Below, piece after piece: positions 55,613-64,000 of a DNA stretch of 64,000 nucleotides. Under the pieces are notes generated by a model that was not told where the DNA came from, searched no databases, and was given only the letters and a program-made list of their open reading frames with translations. Source of the DNA: Brevundimonas lenta (GTDB lineage: Bacteria; Pseudomonadota; Alphaproteobacteria; Caulobacterales; Caulobacteraceae); contig NZ_JACIDM010000002.1 in the NCBI RefSeq assembly GCF_014196335.1, forward strand, positions 992,001 through 1,056,000, given 5' to 3'. Position numbers and translations under genes: made by a program. How positions within the stretch are numbered: position 1 is the first letter of the stretch; every line of letters starts with the position of its first letter.

Positions 55613-56377
55613 TCAGCCGCTCTTGGCCGCCAGCCGGGGACCTGTCAGCCACGGGGGCTCGGGCATGGCGCGCCGCGCCTTGGCCTGGACCTGGGTCCAC
55701 TGTTCGTGCAGATCCTTGAAATACGGATCGTTTTCCTCGATCCGCCGCTGTTCGCCGACCAGCTGGTCGCGCCGCACCGTCAGCATGTCGAAGGGCGCTC
55801 CGACGCCGACATTCGAGCGCATCGTGGTCGAGAACGAGATCAGGCCCAGCTTCACCGCCTCGGCGAGGGTGGAATCAAAGCTCAGGCCGCTTTCGAGGAT
55901 CGGCTTGCCGAACTTCAGCTCGCCGATCTGCAGATAGGGGGTGTCGCCGCCGCACTCGATGAAATTGCCCTGGCTGTAGACCAGGTACAGCGCCATCTCG
56001 CCGCCGGCGATCTGCCCGCCCACCAGCATCGAGGCGGCCGTATTCAGACTGTCTGCCTGCAGGCCCGGCGCGATCGACATGCGTACGCTGCGCAGCGCAT
56101 GACCTAGCAACTGGGCGCAACGGAACATGCTCGGCGCCGTCTCCAGCGTCTCGGCGGGTTCGCCGACGTTCAGGTGCACTCCCTCCCTGGCCATCGCCAG
56201 CGCCGTCTGGGTCACCGACAGATTGCCCGCGGTGCAGACGCCGATCACGCGCTCTCCGGGCATGTCGACGATGTGCAGCTTGCGATACGACGAGATGTTG
56301 TCGACGCCCGCGTTCGTCCGGGTGTCGGCGATCATCGCCAACCCCTCTTCCACCAGCATGCCTACGCAATAGGTCAT
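55613..56377 (-). CDS. Proteasome-type protease, Anbu (ancestral beta subunit)
   Basis: This 254-aa Ntn-hydrolase is related to proteasome beta subunits and HslV. After removal of Met1 the N-terminal nucleophile is Thr1 (MTYCVG), with Asp17 and Lys32 in ADTRT and RKLHIV, the expected catalytic triad. Cytoplasmic, forming rings or spirals in studied members. It is the last gene of an operon with transglutaminase-like, alpha-E and circularly permuted ATP-grasp genes, the association known for Anbu. Substrate and physiological role remain unsettled. Confidence 0.92.
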   Translation of the reverse strand: MTYCVGMLVEEGLAMIADTRTNAGVDNISSYRKLHIVDMPGERVIGVCTAGNLSVTQTALAMAREGVHLNVGEPAETLETAPSMFRCAQLLGHALRSVRMSIAPGLQADSLNTAASMLVGGQIAGGEMALYLVYSQGNFIECGGDTPYLQIGELKFGKPILESGLSFDSTLAEAVKLGLISFSTTMRSNVGVGAPFDMLTVRRDQLVGEQRRIEENDPYFKDLHEQWTQVQAKARRAMPEPPWLTGPRLAAKSG

Positions 56378-56452
56378 CTGGCGCCCCGCCTCGGATGCAC
56401 CGCGATCATGGCTGCAGAGAGTAACAGATTCCCGCGACCACCAATGCCTTGA

Positions 56453-57277
56453 TCACGCCTGTTGCTGGCTTTGTTGCATGTCGGCATCACGCACGCTGAG
56501 CCTCACCGCCAGTCGTTCGCCGCCGCCGCCGTAGCTGGCCCCGCGAACCGGGGCGGCGCCCAGATAATCCAGACCAGTCGCCACCCGCACATAGCGCTCG
56601 GTCGGGCAGACCCCGTTGGCCGGATCGAAACCGACCCAGCCCAGATCGTCGATCCACGCCTCGGCCCAGGCGTGGGCGGCGTCCTGATCGTCGCGATCGC
56701 TGCGCAGCAGGTGGCCGGACACATAACGCGCTGGGACGCCCATCTGTCGCGCGCAGGCGATGAAAACGTGGGCGTGGTCCTGACAGACCCCCCGCCCCAG
56801 CGCCAGGACCTCGGCCGCCGTGTGCGTCGGCGTGGTTACCCCGACCTCGAACGCCACCGAGCCGTGGATCGCCGCCATCAGCCGGTGCATCCGCTCCAGC
56901 GCCGGATGCGCCGAGAACTCGGACGCAAAGACCGAGATCAACTGATCCCGCTGGGTCAGCGGCGTGTCGCGGAGGAAGACCAGCGGCGACAGCGTCTCCT
57001 GGTCCTGCGGCACGACCCCGGCCGTGTCGGTGGTGACGACCTCGCCGGACACCCGCACCGTCAGGCTCTGCGTCGGCTGCTCGGTGTACAGCGCGTGCAC
57101 GATGTTGCCGAAGGCGTCCTCGCTCCGTCTCAGGCGGGCGTCGACATTGGTCTCGATCCGCCAGTCGCGCACGGTCTGCGCCTCGCTGGAGCGCGGCGTC
57201 AGACGCAGCGTCTGGATGATGAACCGCGCGGCGCGGTCGTAGGCGTAGGTCGTCGAGTGATCGATGCGGATGCGCAT
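56453..57277 (-). CDS. Transglutaminase-like cysteine protease-fold protein of the Anbu operon
   Basis: This 274-aa protein begins with a beta-rich bacterial transglutaminase N-region (MRIRIDHSTTYAYDRAA). The core has Cys in GRGVCQDHAHVF, His in AAHAWAEAW and Asp in VGFDPANG, a full Cys-His-Asp triad. No signal peptide. Its start lies one base after the alpha-E stop. It may cleave or cross-link peptides made or tagged by the neighbouring ATP-grasp protein. Confidence 0.9.
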   Translation of the reverse strand: MRIRIDHSTTYAYDRAARFIIQTLRLTPRSSEAQTVRDWRIETNVDARLRRSEDAFGNIVHALYTEQPTQSLTVRVSGEVVTTDTAGVVPQDQETLSPLVFLRDTPLTQRDQLISVFASEFSAHPALERMHRLMAAIHGSVAFEVGVTTPTHTAAEVLALGRGVCQDHAHVFIACARQMGVPARYVSGHLLRSDRDDQDAAHAWAEAWIDDLGWVGFDPANGVCPTERYVRVATGLDYLGAAPVRGASYGGGGERLAVRLSVRDADMQQSQQQA

Positions 57278-57278
57278 G

Positions 57279-58211
57279 TCAGCTCAGATACTGGTCGTGA
57301 ATGGCCATGCCCAGCTGCCCGTTCTCGGCCAGAAACTCCTGGATGTACTCGTGCAGCCCGGCCTGGAAGATCGACTCGATGCGCGAGTTGTCGAACGCCC
57401 GCATCCGCTCCGCCGCCAGCCGCTGCGCCGGTCCGCGTCGGCCATAGTCGTTGGCCAGCCGCTCCAGATACCGCACGATAGACGCCTGACAGCTGGCCAG
57501 CGACCGCGGCATCTGCCGGTTCAGCACCAGCAGGTCCGCCACCAGCCACGGCTTGACCGAGTCCCGGTACACCCAGCGATACGCCGTCAGCGCCGACACC
57601 TCACGCAACAGGGTGGTCCACTGGAAATAGTCCAGCTGCCCGCCCACCCGTTCGCCCTCGGGCAGCAGCAGGTGGTATTTCACGTCCAGCAGGCGCGCCG
57701 TGTTGTCGGCCCGCTCGATCGCCGCGCCAAGACGCAGGAAATAGTAGGCGTCGTTGCGCAGCATGGTCCGCGACGTCGCGCCCTCGACCGCCAGCGTCGT
57801 CGTCTTCACCCACTCAAGGAACCGCACGAAGTCGTCCCGCCGCGTCGGCTGCCCCTGCTCGGCCAGGCCGTTCCAGGCCCCGTTCAGCGCCTCCCACAGC
57901 TCAATGGTCAGGGCCGTCCGCACCGACCGCGCATTGGTCCGCGCCCGGGTGATGCAGGCCGAGATCGACGACGGATTGTCCGGCGTGAACGCCAGATATT
58001 CCCGCACCGACTTCTCGGTCGGGGCCCGGCCCAGGGCCTTGGGTGCGCCGGCCGAGGCCAGGGCGCTGGCCCATACCGTCTCGGCGTCGCCGTCGCCCCG
58101 CGTCGGAATGGCTGCCAGCCTCAGCGTCGCCTCCAGAATGCGCGCGAGGAAGTCCGCCCGCTCGATATAGCGGCCGGTCCAGTACAGGCTGTCTGCGGTT
58201 CTTGAGAGCAT
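57279..58211 (-). CDS. Alpha-E domain protein of the Anbu operon
   Basis: This 310-aa all-helical protein has the alpha-E (DUF403) opening MLSRTADSLYWTGRYIERA and a second RADNTARLLDVKYH block. The family always accompanies permuted ATP-grasp ligases. The ATG overlaps the ATP-grasp stop by one base. Function is not established; a role as partner of the ligase is the usual proposal. Confidence 0.9.
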   Translation of the reverse strand: MLSRTADSLYWTGRYIERADFLARILEATLRLAAIPTRGDGDAETVWASALASAGAPKALGRAPTEKSVREYLAFTPDNPSSISACITRARTNARSVRTALTIELWEALNGAWNGLAEQGQPTRRDDFVRFLEWVKTTTLAVEGATSRTMLRNDAYYFLRLGAAIERADNTARLLDVKYHLLLPEGERVGGQLDYFQWTTLLREVSALTAYRWVYRDSVKPWLVADLLVLNRQMPRSLASCQASIVRYLERLANDYGRRGPAQRLAAERMRAFDNSRIESIFQAGLHEYIQEFLAENGQLGMAIHDQYLS

Positions 58212-59623
58212 CAGACGTCCAGCACCCAGGTGTCCTTGGTTCCGCCGCCCTGGCTGGAGTTCACCACCAGAGAGCCGGGCTTCAGCGCCACCCGCGTCAG
58301 CCCGCCCGGCGCCACGCGCACGCCGTCCGGGCTCGACAGCACGAACGGCCGCAGGTCGACGTGACGGCCCGCCAGCTCGCCCTTGTCCAGGGTCGGCGCG
58401 GTCGACAGGTCCAGGGTCGGCTGGGCGATGAACTCGCCGGGGTCGGCGATCAGCTTCTTCCGGAACGCCTCGATCTCGGCCTTCGTGGATGCCGGCCCGA
58501 CCAGCATGCCGTAGCCGCCCGAACCGCCGACTTCCTTGACGACCAGGTCGCCCAGGTTGGCCAGCACATATTTCAGCGCCTCGGGCTCGCGGCAACGCCA
58601 CGTCGGCACGTTCTTCAGAATGGGCTCCTCGCCCGTGAAGAAGCGGATGATGTCCGGCATATAGGTGTAGACCGCCTTGTCGTCGGCCACGCCGGTGCCG
58701 ACGGCGTTGGCCAGGGTCACCGTCCCCTCCTGATAGGCCGTCATCAGCCCCGGCACGCCCAGCGCCGAGTCCGGCCGGAAGGTCAGCGGATCCAGGAAGT
58801 CGTCGTCGATCCGGCGATAGACCACGTCCACCCGCTGGCGCCCCTGCGTCGTGCGCATGAACACCTTGCCGTCGTCGACGAACAGGTCGGGCCCCTCGAC
58901 CAGCTCGACCCCCAGTTTGTCGGCCAGGAACGAGTGTTCGTAGTAGGCCGAGTTGAACGGCCCCGGCGTCAGCACCACGATCGTCGGATCGTTGCCCGCC
59001 GCTTCCGGCGCGCAGGCCCGCAAGCTGGCCAGCAGCATGTCCGCATAGGTCTCGACCGGCCGCACCGGATAGTCGGCGAACAGGTCGGGGAACAACCGCA
59101 TCATCATCTCGCGGTTCTCCAGCATATAGCTGACCCCGCTGGGCGTGCGGCAGTTGTCCTCCAGCACGAAGAAGCCGTCCTCCCCGGTGCGCACCAGGTC
59201 AACGCCGGCGATATGCACCCACACCCCGCGCGGCGGCCGCCGGCCCTGCATCTCGGGCGCATAGTGCGGATTGGTCAGGACCAGCTCCGACGGCACGATC
59301 CCGGCCTTCAGACACTCCTGCGCGCCGTAAACATCACCCAGGAAGGCGTTGATCGCATTGACCCTCTGGATCAGCCCGGCCTCCAGACCGGCCCATTCCG
59401 CCGCGCCGATAATGCGCGGCACCACGTCGAACGGGATCAGCCGCTCGCTCGATTCCGCCTCGCCATAGACGGCGAAGGTCACGCCCATGCGTCGGAAGAA
59501 CAGCTCCGCCTGGCGCGAGCGCGCCTGCAGCAAACCCTCGGGCGCGTCCGCCAGCCAGCGCGCAAGTCCGCGATAGCTGTCGCGGACGTCGCCGCCGTAA
59601 CCGGACATTTCGTCGAAGGCCAT
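58211..59623 (-). CDS. Circularly permuted ATP-grasp protein of the Anbu operon
   Basis: This protein of about 470 aa matches the CP_ATPgrasp families (DUF404/DUF407): VLTPGPFNSAYYEHSFLA, VDVVYRRIDDDFLDP, VVKEVGGSGGYGMLVGP and the C-terminal NSSQGGGTKDTWVL. Predicted to form amide bonds using ATP. I prefer ATG 59623 (MAFDEMSGYGG); the frame is open 16 codons further upstream without a clear site. First gene of the four-gene operon. Confidence 0.9.
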   Translation of the reverse strand: MAFDEMSGYGGDVRDSYRGLARWLADAPEGLLQARSRQAELFFRRMGVTFAVYGEAESSERLIPFDVVPRIIGAAEWAGLEAGLIQRVNAINAFLGDVYGAQECLKAGIVPSELVLTNPHYAPEMQGRRPPRGVWVHIAGVDLVRTGEDGFFVLEDNCRTPSGVSYMLENREMMMRLFPDLFADYPVRPVETYADMLLASLRACAPEAAGNDPTIVVLTPGPFNSAYYEHSFLADKLGVELVEGPDLFVDDGKVFMRTTQGRQRVDVVYRRIDDDFLDPLTFRPDSALGVPGLMTAYQEGTVTLANAVGTGVADDKAVYTYMPDIIRFFTGEEPILKNVPTWRCREPEALKYVLANLGDLVVKEVGGSGGYGMLVGPASTKAEIEAFRKKLIADPGEFIAQPTLDLSTAPTLDKGELAGRHVDLRPFVLSSPDGVRVAPGGLTRVALKPGSLVVNSSQGGGTKDTWVLDV

Positions 59624-59735
59624 GCCGTTCCCGATGCGATTGATATTGCAGGGTGGCCCTTCGGGCGACACCGGCGCAACAGGAATGTCCCGCTACGGCG
59701 AAGGTTCACCGCCGTCCGCCGTCAGATGCCGCCCC

Positions 59736-62192
59736 TCACTGCCCGCCCGACGCCGTCTCCCGCGCCGGCGCGTTCTTCACATACTGATCCAGCCAGCGGG
59801 TCATCTCCCACAGGGTGTGCCCGACGGACTCCCGCGCGCGATAGCCGTGCGCCTCCAGCGGCAGCACGACATAGCGCACTGTCGCCCCCTGCCCCTTCAG
59901 CGCGGCGTAGAACCGCTCCGACTGCACCGGGAAGGTGCCCGAGTTGTCGTCCGCCTCGCCGTGGATCAGCAGGATCGGCTCGTTGACCCGGTTGGCGTAG
60001 GTGAAGGGCGACATCTCCGTATAGGTGTCGGTCGCCTCCCAGTAGGTCCGCTGCTCGGCCTGGAAGCCGAACGGCGTCAGGGTGCGGTTATAGGCGCCCG
60101 AACGCGCGATGCCGGTGCGGAACAGGTCGGTGTGGGCCAGCAGGTTCGCGGTCATGAAGGCGCCGTAGCTGTGCCCGCCGACCGCGATCCGGTCGCGGTC
60201 CGCCACCCCCATCCCGACCACCGCATCGACCGCCGCCTGGGCGCTGGCCGTCAGCTGGGCGATATAGGTGTCGTTCGGCTCGGCCCCGTCCTTGCCGATG
60301 ATCGGCATCGACGGGTCGTCCAGCACCGCATAGCCCTGGGTCAGCAGGAACAGATGGCTCGATCCGCCCGGCCGCACGAAACGGTTGGCGGTGTCCACCA
60401 CCTGCCCGGCCACGGCGGCGTCGGTGAACTCGGCCGGATAGGCCCACATCACCAGCGGCAGCGGACCGTCCCGATCCTTGTCGTAGCCCGCCGGCAGATA
60501 CAGCGTCCCCGACAGCTGCACCCCGTCGTTGCGCGTGTAGGTGATCAGCTGGCGCGTCACCCCGGCCAGCTGCGGCGCCGGGTCCGGGAACTGCGTCAGC
60601 GCATCCGGCGCCGCCGCGTCCAGATTGCGGACATACAGGTTCGGCGGATCGTTCCGCGTCTCGCGGCGCGTCACCAGCCGCCGCGCGCCGTCGTCCAGCA
60701 CGCCCACGATGCTCTCGTAGTCGCCGCTCGCCGAGGTCCACAGCCGTTCGGAACGGCCATCCGCCAGGTCCATCGCGGCCAGGAACGGATACTCGCCCTC
60801 GCGCGTCGCGCCGGCCCCGGTCATCAGCACCCGGCCGTCCGCATCGAACTGCGCCACGGGGAAGCCCGCCGCGTTCGGCTCGGTGATCGGGAAGCCCGGA
60901 TCGTTGTACCGGTCCTGGTAATTCCGCTCCAGCAGCACCCGCCCCGCGCCCGGGTTCGACGGATCGACAACGTAACGCGTCTCGTGGCGCGTATTGAACC
61001 AGCGGCTGGTCACCAGGGCGGTGTCCGCATCGCCCCAGGTCACGCCGCCGTAGCGCTCCTTCAGATCCACCAGCGCGACCGGCTGGCCGTTGAACGGCGC
61101 CGCCAGGGTGAAGACCCGGTCCCGCACCTCGGCCGCGGTGCGCGGATCGCCGCCGTCCTGGGCCTCGGTCCATACCAGGGTCGAGGGCGCATCCGCCCGC
61201 CACTGCACCGAGCGCGGTCCCGGCGCCACCGCGTCGAACGGCGTCGGGATATCGTCCCGCAGCGGCAGGTCGGCGACCTGGTGCACCAGCCGTCCCTGCA
61301 GGTCGATGACGTTGATCTCGGACGGGAACAGCGACGCCGGCACCACATAGCTGTAGGGCTTCTTCACCGTCGTAGTCAGCACATGCCGCCCGTCCGGCGA
61401 CACGCCCGCGCCCAGATAGACCGCCGGTCGGCCCAGCGCCCTCGCCCGCCCGTTCAGCGGCACGAACGTCAACTGTGACGTGAAATAGTGATCGAACAGG
61501 GCCTCGTCGCCCGCGTCGCCCAGCAGGTCCTGATAGGTCCGCACGGGCGCCGACCGGCCCATGCTCTCGGCCACGATCGGTCCCGCCGGCGGCCGCGTCA
61601 CGTCCGGCGCCGCGCCCCGGCCTTCCGGCGTCATCCGCACCACCAGTCCGGCGCTGTCGGGCGCCCAGTCGAACGCCCCGCCGGCCGTCGCGTTGACCCG
61701 CGCGTCGGTCAGCTTGCGCGCACGCCCGCTGGCCACGTCGACCACCCACAGCTCCAGACCGGTCGGCGCGTCCATCAGCAACGCCACCGACTTCCCGTCC
61801 GGCGACCAGGCCGGCGACATGAAGCGCGCATTGGCCGGCAGTTGCACCGCCCTCGCCGGCCCGCCCGCCACCGGCTGGAAACTCAGGCCTGTCAGCCAGC
61901 TGACGCGGCTGTTGGCCGGCCCGTTGTTGCGCGGATTGATGCGATAGCCGCCCAGCCGCAGCATCGGCTCGGCCAGTTCGGCGATCGGCGGCAGATTGGC
62001 GCGGTCGTACAGCGCCAGGGTCGCGCGGTCGGGCGACAGGCTGACTGACGGCGTAGGCTTCGTATCCAGAATGTCCGCGATCGGGGCCGGCGGCTGCTGA
62101 TAGGCCAGCGGATTCTGCGCCAGCGCCGGGCCCGACAGGGCGGCCAGCAGAACGAACGCGGGCAGGGCCCGACCGAGCAGACGATGACGCAT
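59736..62192 (-). CDS. Secreted prolyl-oligopeptidase-family serine peptidase (S9, glutamyl-endopeptidase-like)
   Basis: This 818-aa protein has a signal peptide ending near GPALAQ. The N-terminal propeller is followed by the hydrolase domain with Ser in GGHSYGAFMTANLLAH, Asp in IHGEADDN and His in LEAHGYRARE. The GGHSYGAFMTANLLAH form resembles S9D enzymes related to plant chloroplast glutamyl endopeptidase. ATG 62192 directly precedes the signal peptide; the frame is open far upstream only because it lies in a high-GC antisense-free register. Likely periplasmic or extracellular. Confidence 0.88.
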   Translation of the reverse strand: MRHRLLGRALPAFVLLAALSGPALAQNPLAYQQPPAPIADILDTKPTPSVSLSPDRATLALYDRANLPPIAELAEPMLRLGGYRINPRNNGPANSRVSWLTGLSFQPVAGGPARAVQLPANARFMSPAWSPDGKSVALLMDAPTGLELWVVDVASGRARKLTDARVNATAGGAFDWAPDSAGLVVRMTPEGRGAAPDVTRPPAGPIVAESMGRSAPVRTYQDLLGDAGDEALFDHYFTSQLTFVPLNGRARALGRPAVYLGAGVSPDGRHVLTTTVKKPYSYVVPASLFPSEINVIDLQGRLVHQVADLPLRDDIPTPFDAVAPGPRSVQWRADAPSTLVWTEAQDGGDPRTAAEVRDRVFTLAAPFNGQPVALVDLKERYGGVTWGDADTALVTSRWFNTRHETRYVVDPSNPGAGRVLLERNYQDRYNDPGFPITEPNAAGFPVAQFDADGRVLMTGAGATREGEYPFLAAMDLADGRSERLWTSASGDYESIVGVLDDGARRLVTRRETRNDPPNLYVRNLDAAAPDALTQFPDPAPQLAGVTRQLITYTRNDGVQLSGTLYLPAGYDKDRDGPLPLVMWAYPAEFTDAAVAGQVVDTANRFVRPGGSSHLFLLTQGYAVLDDPSMPIIGKDGAEPNDTYIAQLTASAQAAVDAVVGMGVADRDRIAVGGHSYGAFMTANLLAHTDLFRTGIARSGAYNRTLTPFGFQAEQRTYWEATDTYTEMSPFTYANRVNEPILLIHGEADDNSGTFPVQSERFYAALKGQGATVRYVVLPLEAHGYRARESVGHTLWEMTRWLDQYVKNAPARETASGGQ

Positions 62193-62233
62193 GAACACTA
62201 TCCCAGACCCCGCCGGGCGGCGGCGGGCGCACG

Positions 62234-62758
62234 CTAGGGGGCGGCGTCCGCTCCGGTCAAGGTTGGCTCCTGCCCGACGAACCGCGCCGCCTGGGCCGAC
62301 TTCCACGCCTCGCGCACGCCTTGCCGCGGCTTGTCGACGCCGAACACCGCCAGCTGGTCGGACCAAACCTGCGACAACGCCTGCACCGTCTCGGGCACCC
62401 AGCCCGGCGGCTGCTGCCGCGACCAGTTCAGCGGCGATACGGCGTTGAAGATCAGCAGGAACACCGTCGTCACCACGATCGTCCGGCTGGTCCAGCGCTG
62501 ATCCCGCGCGGCCACGCCCTCGTCGTCCAGCGGCGGCGCCGGCGGAAAGGCGTAGCGCCCCAGCGCCACCAGCGCGTTCTCGCGCGTCGGCAGATCGTGG
62601 GCGTTCGCCGTCTCCATCCAGTCGCTGGGCGGATCGACCGGCCCGCCCATCGTCACGCCCGGCGGCAGGGTCTCGCCCAGCGGCGGGAACGGCGATTCCG
62701 GCCGGTGCGTCGGGAACGGCCCCAGCGGCGGTTCGTGATCGTTCCTGTCGTCGGTCAT
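62234..62758 (-). CDS. Single-pass membrane protein next to MBOAT gene, unknown function
   Basis: This 174-aa protein starts after GGAGCAGTG. A Pro-rich cytoplasmic N-terminus (about 1-88) is followed by one transmembrane helix (TIVVTTVFLLIFNAV) and a short C-terminal region ending in GQEPTLTGADAAP. It lies 15 bp after the MBOAT stop. O-acetyltransferase systems often pair an MBOAT with an SGNH partner anchored by one helix; this protein has the anchor but no SGNH domain, so it may be a reduced or accessory partner. Confidence 0.65.
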   Translation of the reverse strand: MTDDRNDHEPPLGPFPTHRPESPFPPLGETLPPGVTMGGPVDPPSDWMETANAHDLPTRENALVALGRYAFPPAPPLDDEGVAARDQRWTSRTIVVTTVFLLIFNAVSPLNWSRQQPPGWVPETVQALSQVWSDQLAVFGVDKPRQGVREAWKSAQAARFVGQEPTLTGADAAP

Positions 62759-62773
62759 CACTGCTCCAACGTT

Positions 62774-64000
62774 CTAGAACTGGAAATAGATGAAGGGCGC
62801 CACGCCGTCCGGGCGCACCGCCTCGACCAGCAGGATGGCGATCCCGATCAGCACGCCCAGGGTGATCGACGGCGCCGTCTTCAGCCGCTCGGCCAGCCCC
62901 TCGACCGCGCGCGGCGGCAGCCAGTGCATGGCCAGCCCGCCCACGATCAGCGTCAGCAGCAGCGGCGTCAGCACCTCGACCGGCCCCATCCGGCCCAGCC
63001 CCTCCAGCATGGCCATGGCCAGCTCGAAACTCTCGGCCCGGAACAGCACCCAGCCCAGGCAGACGATGTGGAAGGTGATCAGCACGCCCAGGAAGGTCGG
63101 GATCACCTGCCGGCCGCCGAAGATCGACCGCCCCACCCGCTCGACCACCTGCGCCCCGCCGTGCAGCGCGCCCCACGCCAGGAAGGTCCACGCCGCCCCG
63201 TGCCACAGGCCGCCCAGCACCATGGTGATGAACACGTTCACGCAGCTCGAGACCAGGCCCTTACGACCCCCGCCCAGCGGCACGTACAGATAGTCGCGCA
63301 GCCAGCTGGACAGGCTGATGTGCCAGCGCCGCCAGAACTGCTGCATCGAACTGGCCCGGTACGGCTGGTCGAAGTTGCGCGGGAAGGAATAGCCGAGCAG
63401 CGCGGCGATCCCGATCGCCATGTCCGAATAGGCCGAGAAGTCGCAGTAAATCTGGATCGCATAGCCGTAGATGGCCGCCGCGACGTCGATCGCGCTATGC
63501 GCCGACGGATCGAAGAACACCGGATCGACAAGGTGCACCGACAGCTCGGATGCGATCACCGTCTTCTTGAACAGGCCCCAGACGATCAGCAGCATTCCGT
63601 GCGTCGCCATCTCGCGGCTCAGGCGCGGCGACCGGTCGAACTGCGGCAGCAGGTCCGACGCCCGCACGATGGGTCCCGCCACCAGGTGCGGGAAGAAGCT
63701 CATCAACAGCATGACGTCGAGCAGGCTCTTCGCCGGCGGCGTCTTCCCGCGATGCACGTCGACGACGTAGCTGATGCCCTGGAAGGTGAAGAACGAAATC
63801 CCCACCGGCAGCACCACCTGCAACAGCGGCAGATCCCGCTCCCAGCCGAACCGGGCCAGCAGATCGCCCGCCTGCTCGATGAAGAAGCCGTAGTATTTGA
63901 AGAAGCCGAGGATCAGCAGGTTTGCGGCCACGCCCAGACCCACCAGCCAGACCCGCTTGGTCTCGGGCCGGCGCGCGATCAGCGCCGCGATGGCCCAGTT
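62774..64000 (-). CDS. MBOAT-family membrane O-acyltransferase, AlgI-like (5' truncated by window edge)
   Basis: About 408 residues are visible; the frame continues beyond base 64000, so the N-terminus is missing. Multi-pass membrane protein with VLPVGISFFTFQGISYVVD, FPHLVAGPI, FWRRWHISLSSWLRDYLY and catalytic His in GLWHGAAWTF, all hallmarks of AlgI/PatA/DltB-type acyltransferases. It passes acyl groups (usually acetyl) across the membrane to a polysaccharide or cell-wall substrate. The substrate is unknown here; no polysaccharide synthesis genes are visible. Confidence 0.92.
   Translation of the reverse strand, partial: NWAIAALIARRPETKRVWLVGLGVAANLLILGFFKYYGFFIEQAGDLLARFGWERDLPLLQVVLPVGISFFTFQGISYVVDVHRGKTPPAKSLLDVMLLMSFFPHLVAGPIVRASDLLPQFDRSPRLSREMATHGMLLIVWGLFKKTVIASELSVHLVDPVFFDPSAHSAIDVAAAIYGYAIQIYCDFSAYSDMAIGIAALLGYSFPRNFDQPYRASSMQQFWRRWHISLSSWLRDYLYVPLGGGRKGLVSSCVNVFITMVLGGLWHGAAWTFLAWGALHGGAQVVERVGRSIFGGRQVIPTFLGVLITFHIVCLGWVLFRAESFELAMAMLEGLGRMGPVEVLTPLLLTLIVGGLAMHWLPPRAVEGLAERLKTAPSITLGVLIGIAILLVEAVRPDGVAPFIYFQF

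Overview
The window is GC-rich, and nearly every base lies in a gene. The gene families suggest an alphaproteobacterium of the Caulobacterales (Brevundimonas/Caulobacter-like): a bacterial GH47 mannosidase, an Anbu proteasome-like operon, tRNA-Lys with encoded CCA, and many stop/start overlaps of 1-4 bp. The taxon is an inference from gene content; there is no rRNA or other marker gene here to confirm it.

Layout. 1-3757 (+): end of a sugar-acid catabolic operon (hexuronate-type MFS permease, SDR reductase, secreted SGNH esterase, 2-keto-3-deoxygluconate kinase), translationally coupled throughout. 3764-8809 (-): a compact arginine deiminase operon, arcD2-arcA-outer-membrane protein-arcD1, with no arcB or arcC between its two visible boundaries. 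9131-32427: the most unusual region. Three giant genes (1932, 1588 and 2363 codons) each encode an animal-type heme peroxidase fused to hemolysin-type (RTX) calcium-binding repeats. Two soluble histidine kinases, one of them a hybrid with GAF-PAS-PAS input, sit between them, and a NarL/LuxR-type response regulator is divergent from the third peroxidase across a 675-bp repeat-rich intergenic region. 32437-36332 (-): alpha-ketoglutarate semialdehyde-type dehydrogenase, DctA symporter, ROK fructokinase. 36446-39162 (+): cysD and fused cysNC for sulfate activation. 39137-42177 (-): SemiSWEET, low-affinity iron permease family protein and DPP-IV-like S9 peptidase. 42340-43492 (+): ferredoxin-NADP reductase and chorismate mutase. 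43489-45751 (-): amino-acid permease, orphan Hpt domain and a lipoprotein, all overlapping. 45928-46003: tRNA-Lys(CTT). 46130-51358 (+): a fourth giant RTX protein (1742 aa) with no peroxidase domain. 51441-55564: GH92 and GH47 alpha-mannosidases plus a small secreted protein. 55613-59623 (-): the Anbu operon (circularly permuted ATP-grasp, alpha-E, transglutaminase, Anbu). 59736-64000 (-): a second S9 peptidase, a one-pass membrane protein and an MBOAT O-acyltransferase running off the right edge.

How the parts may work together. The four RTX proteins share a long repeat cassette and a distinctive C-terminal tail: repeated VLP-type motifs followed by a Trp two residues before the end. No type I secretion ABC transporter, membrane-fusion protein or TolC is encoded here, so export would rely on a system elsewhere. 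Kinases and regulator lying among the peroxidase genes suggest a two-component or phosphorelay circuit controlling secreted, calcium-dependent heme peroxidases. That is the best candidate for an undescribed system in this window. The second is the stripped-down arginine deiminase operon with two antiporters and its own outer-membrane protein.
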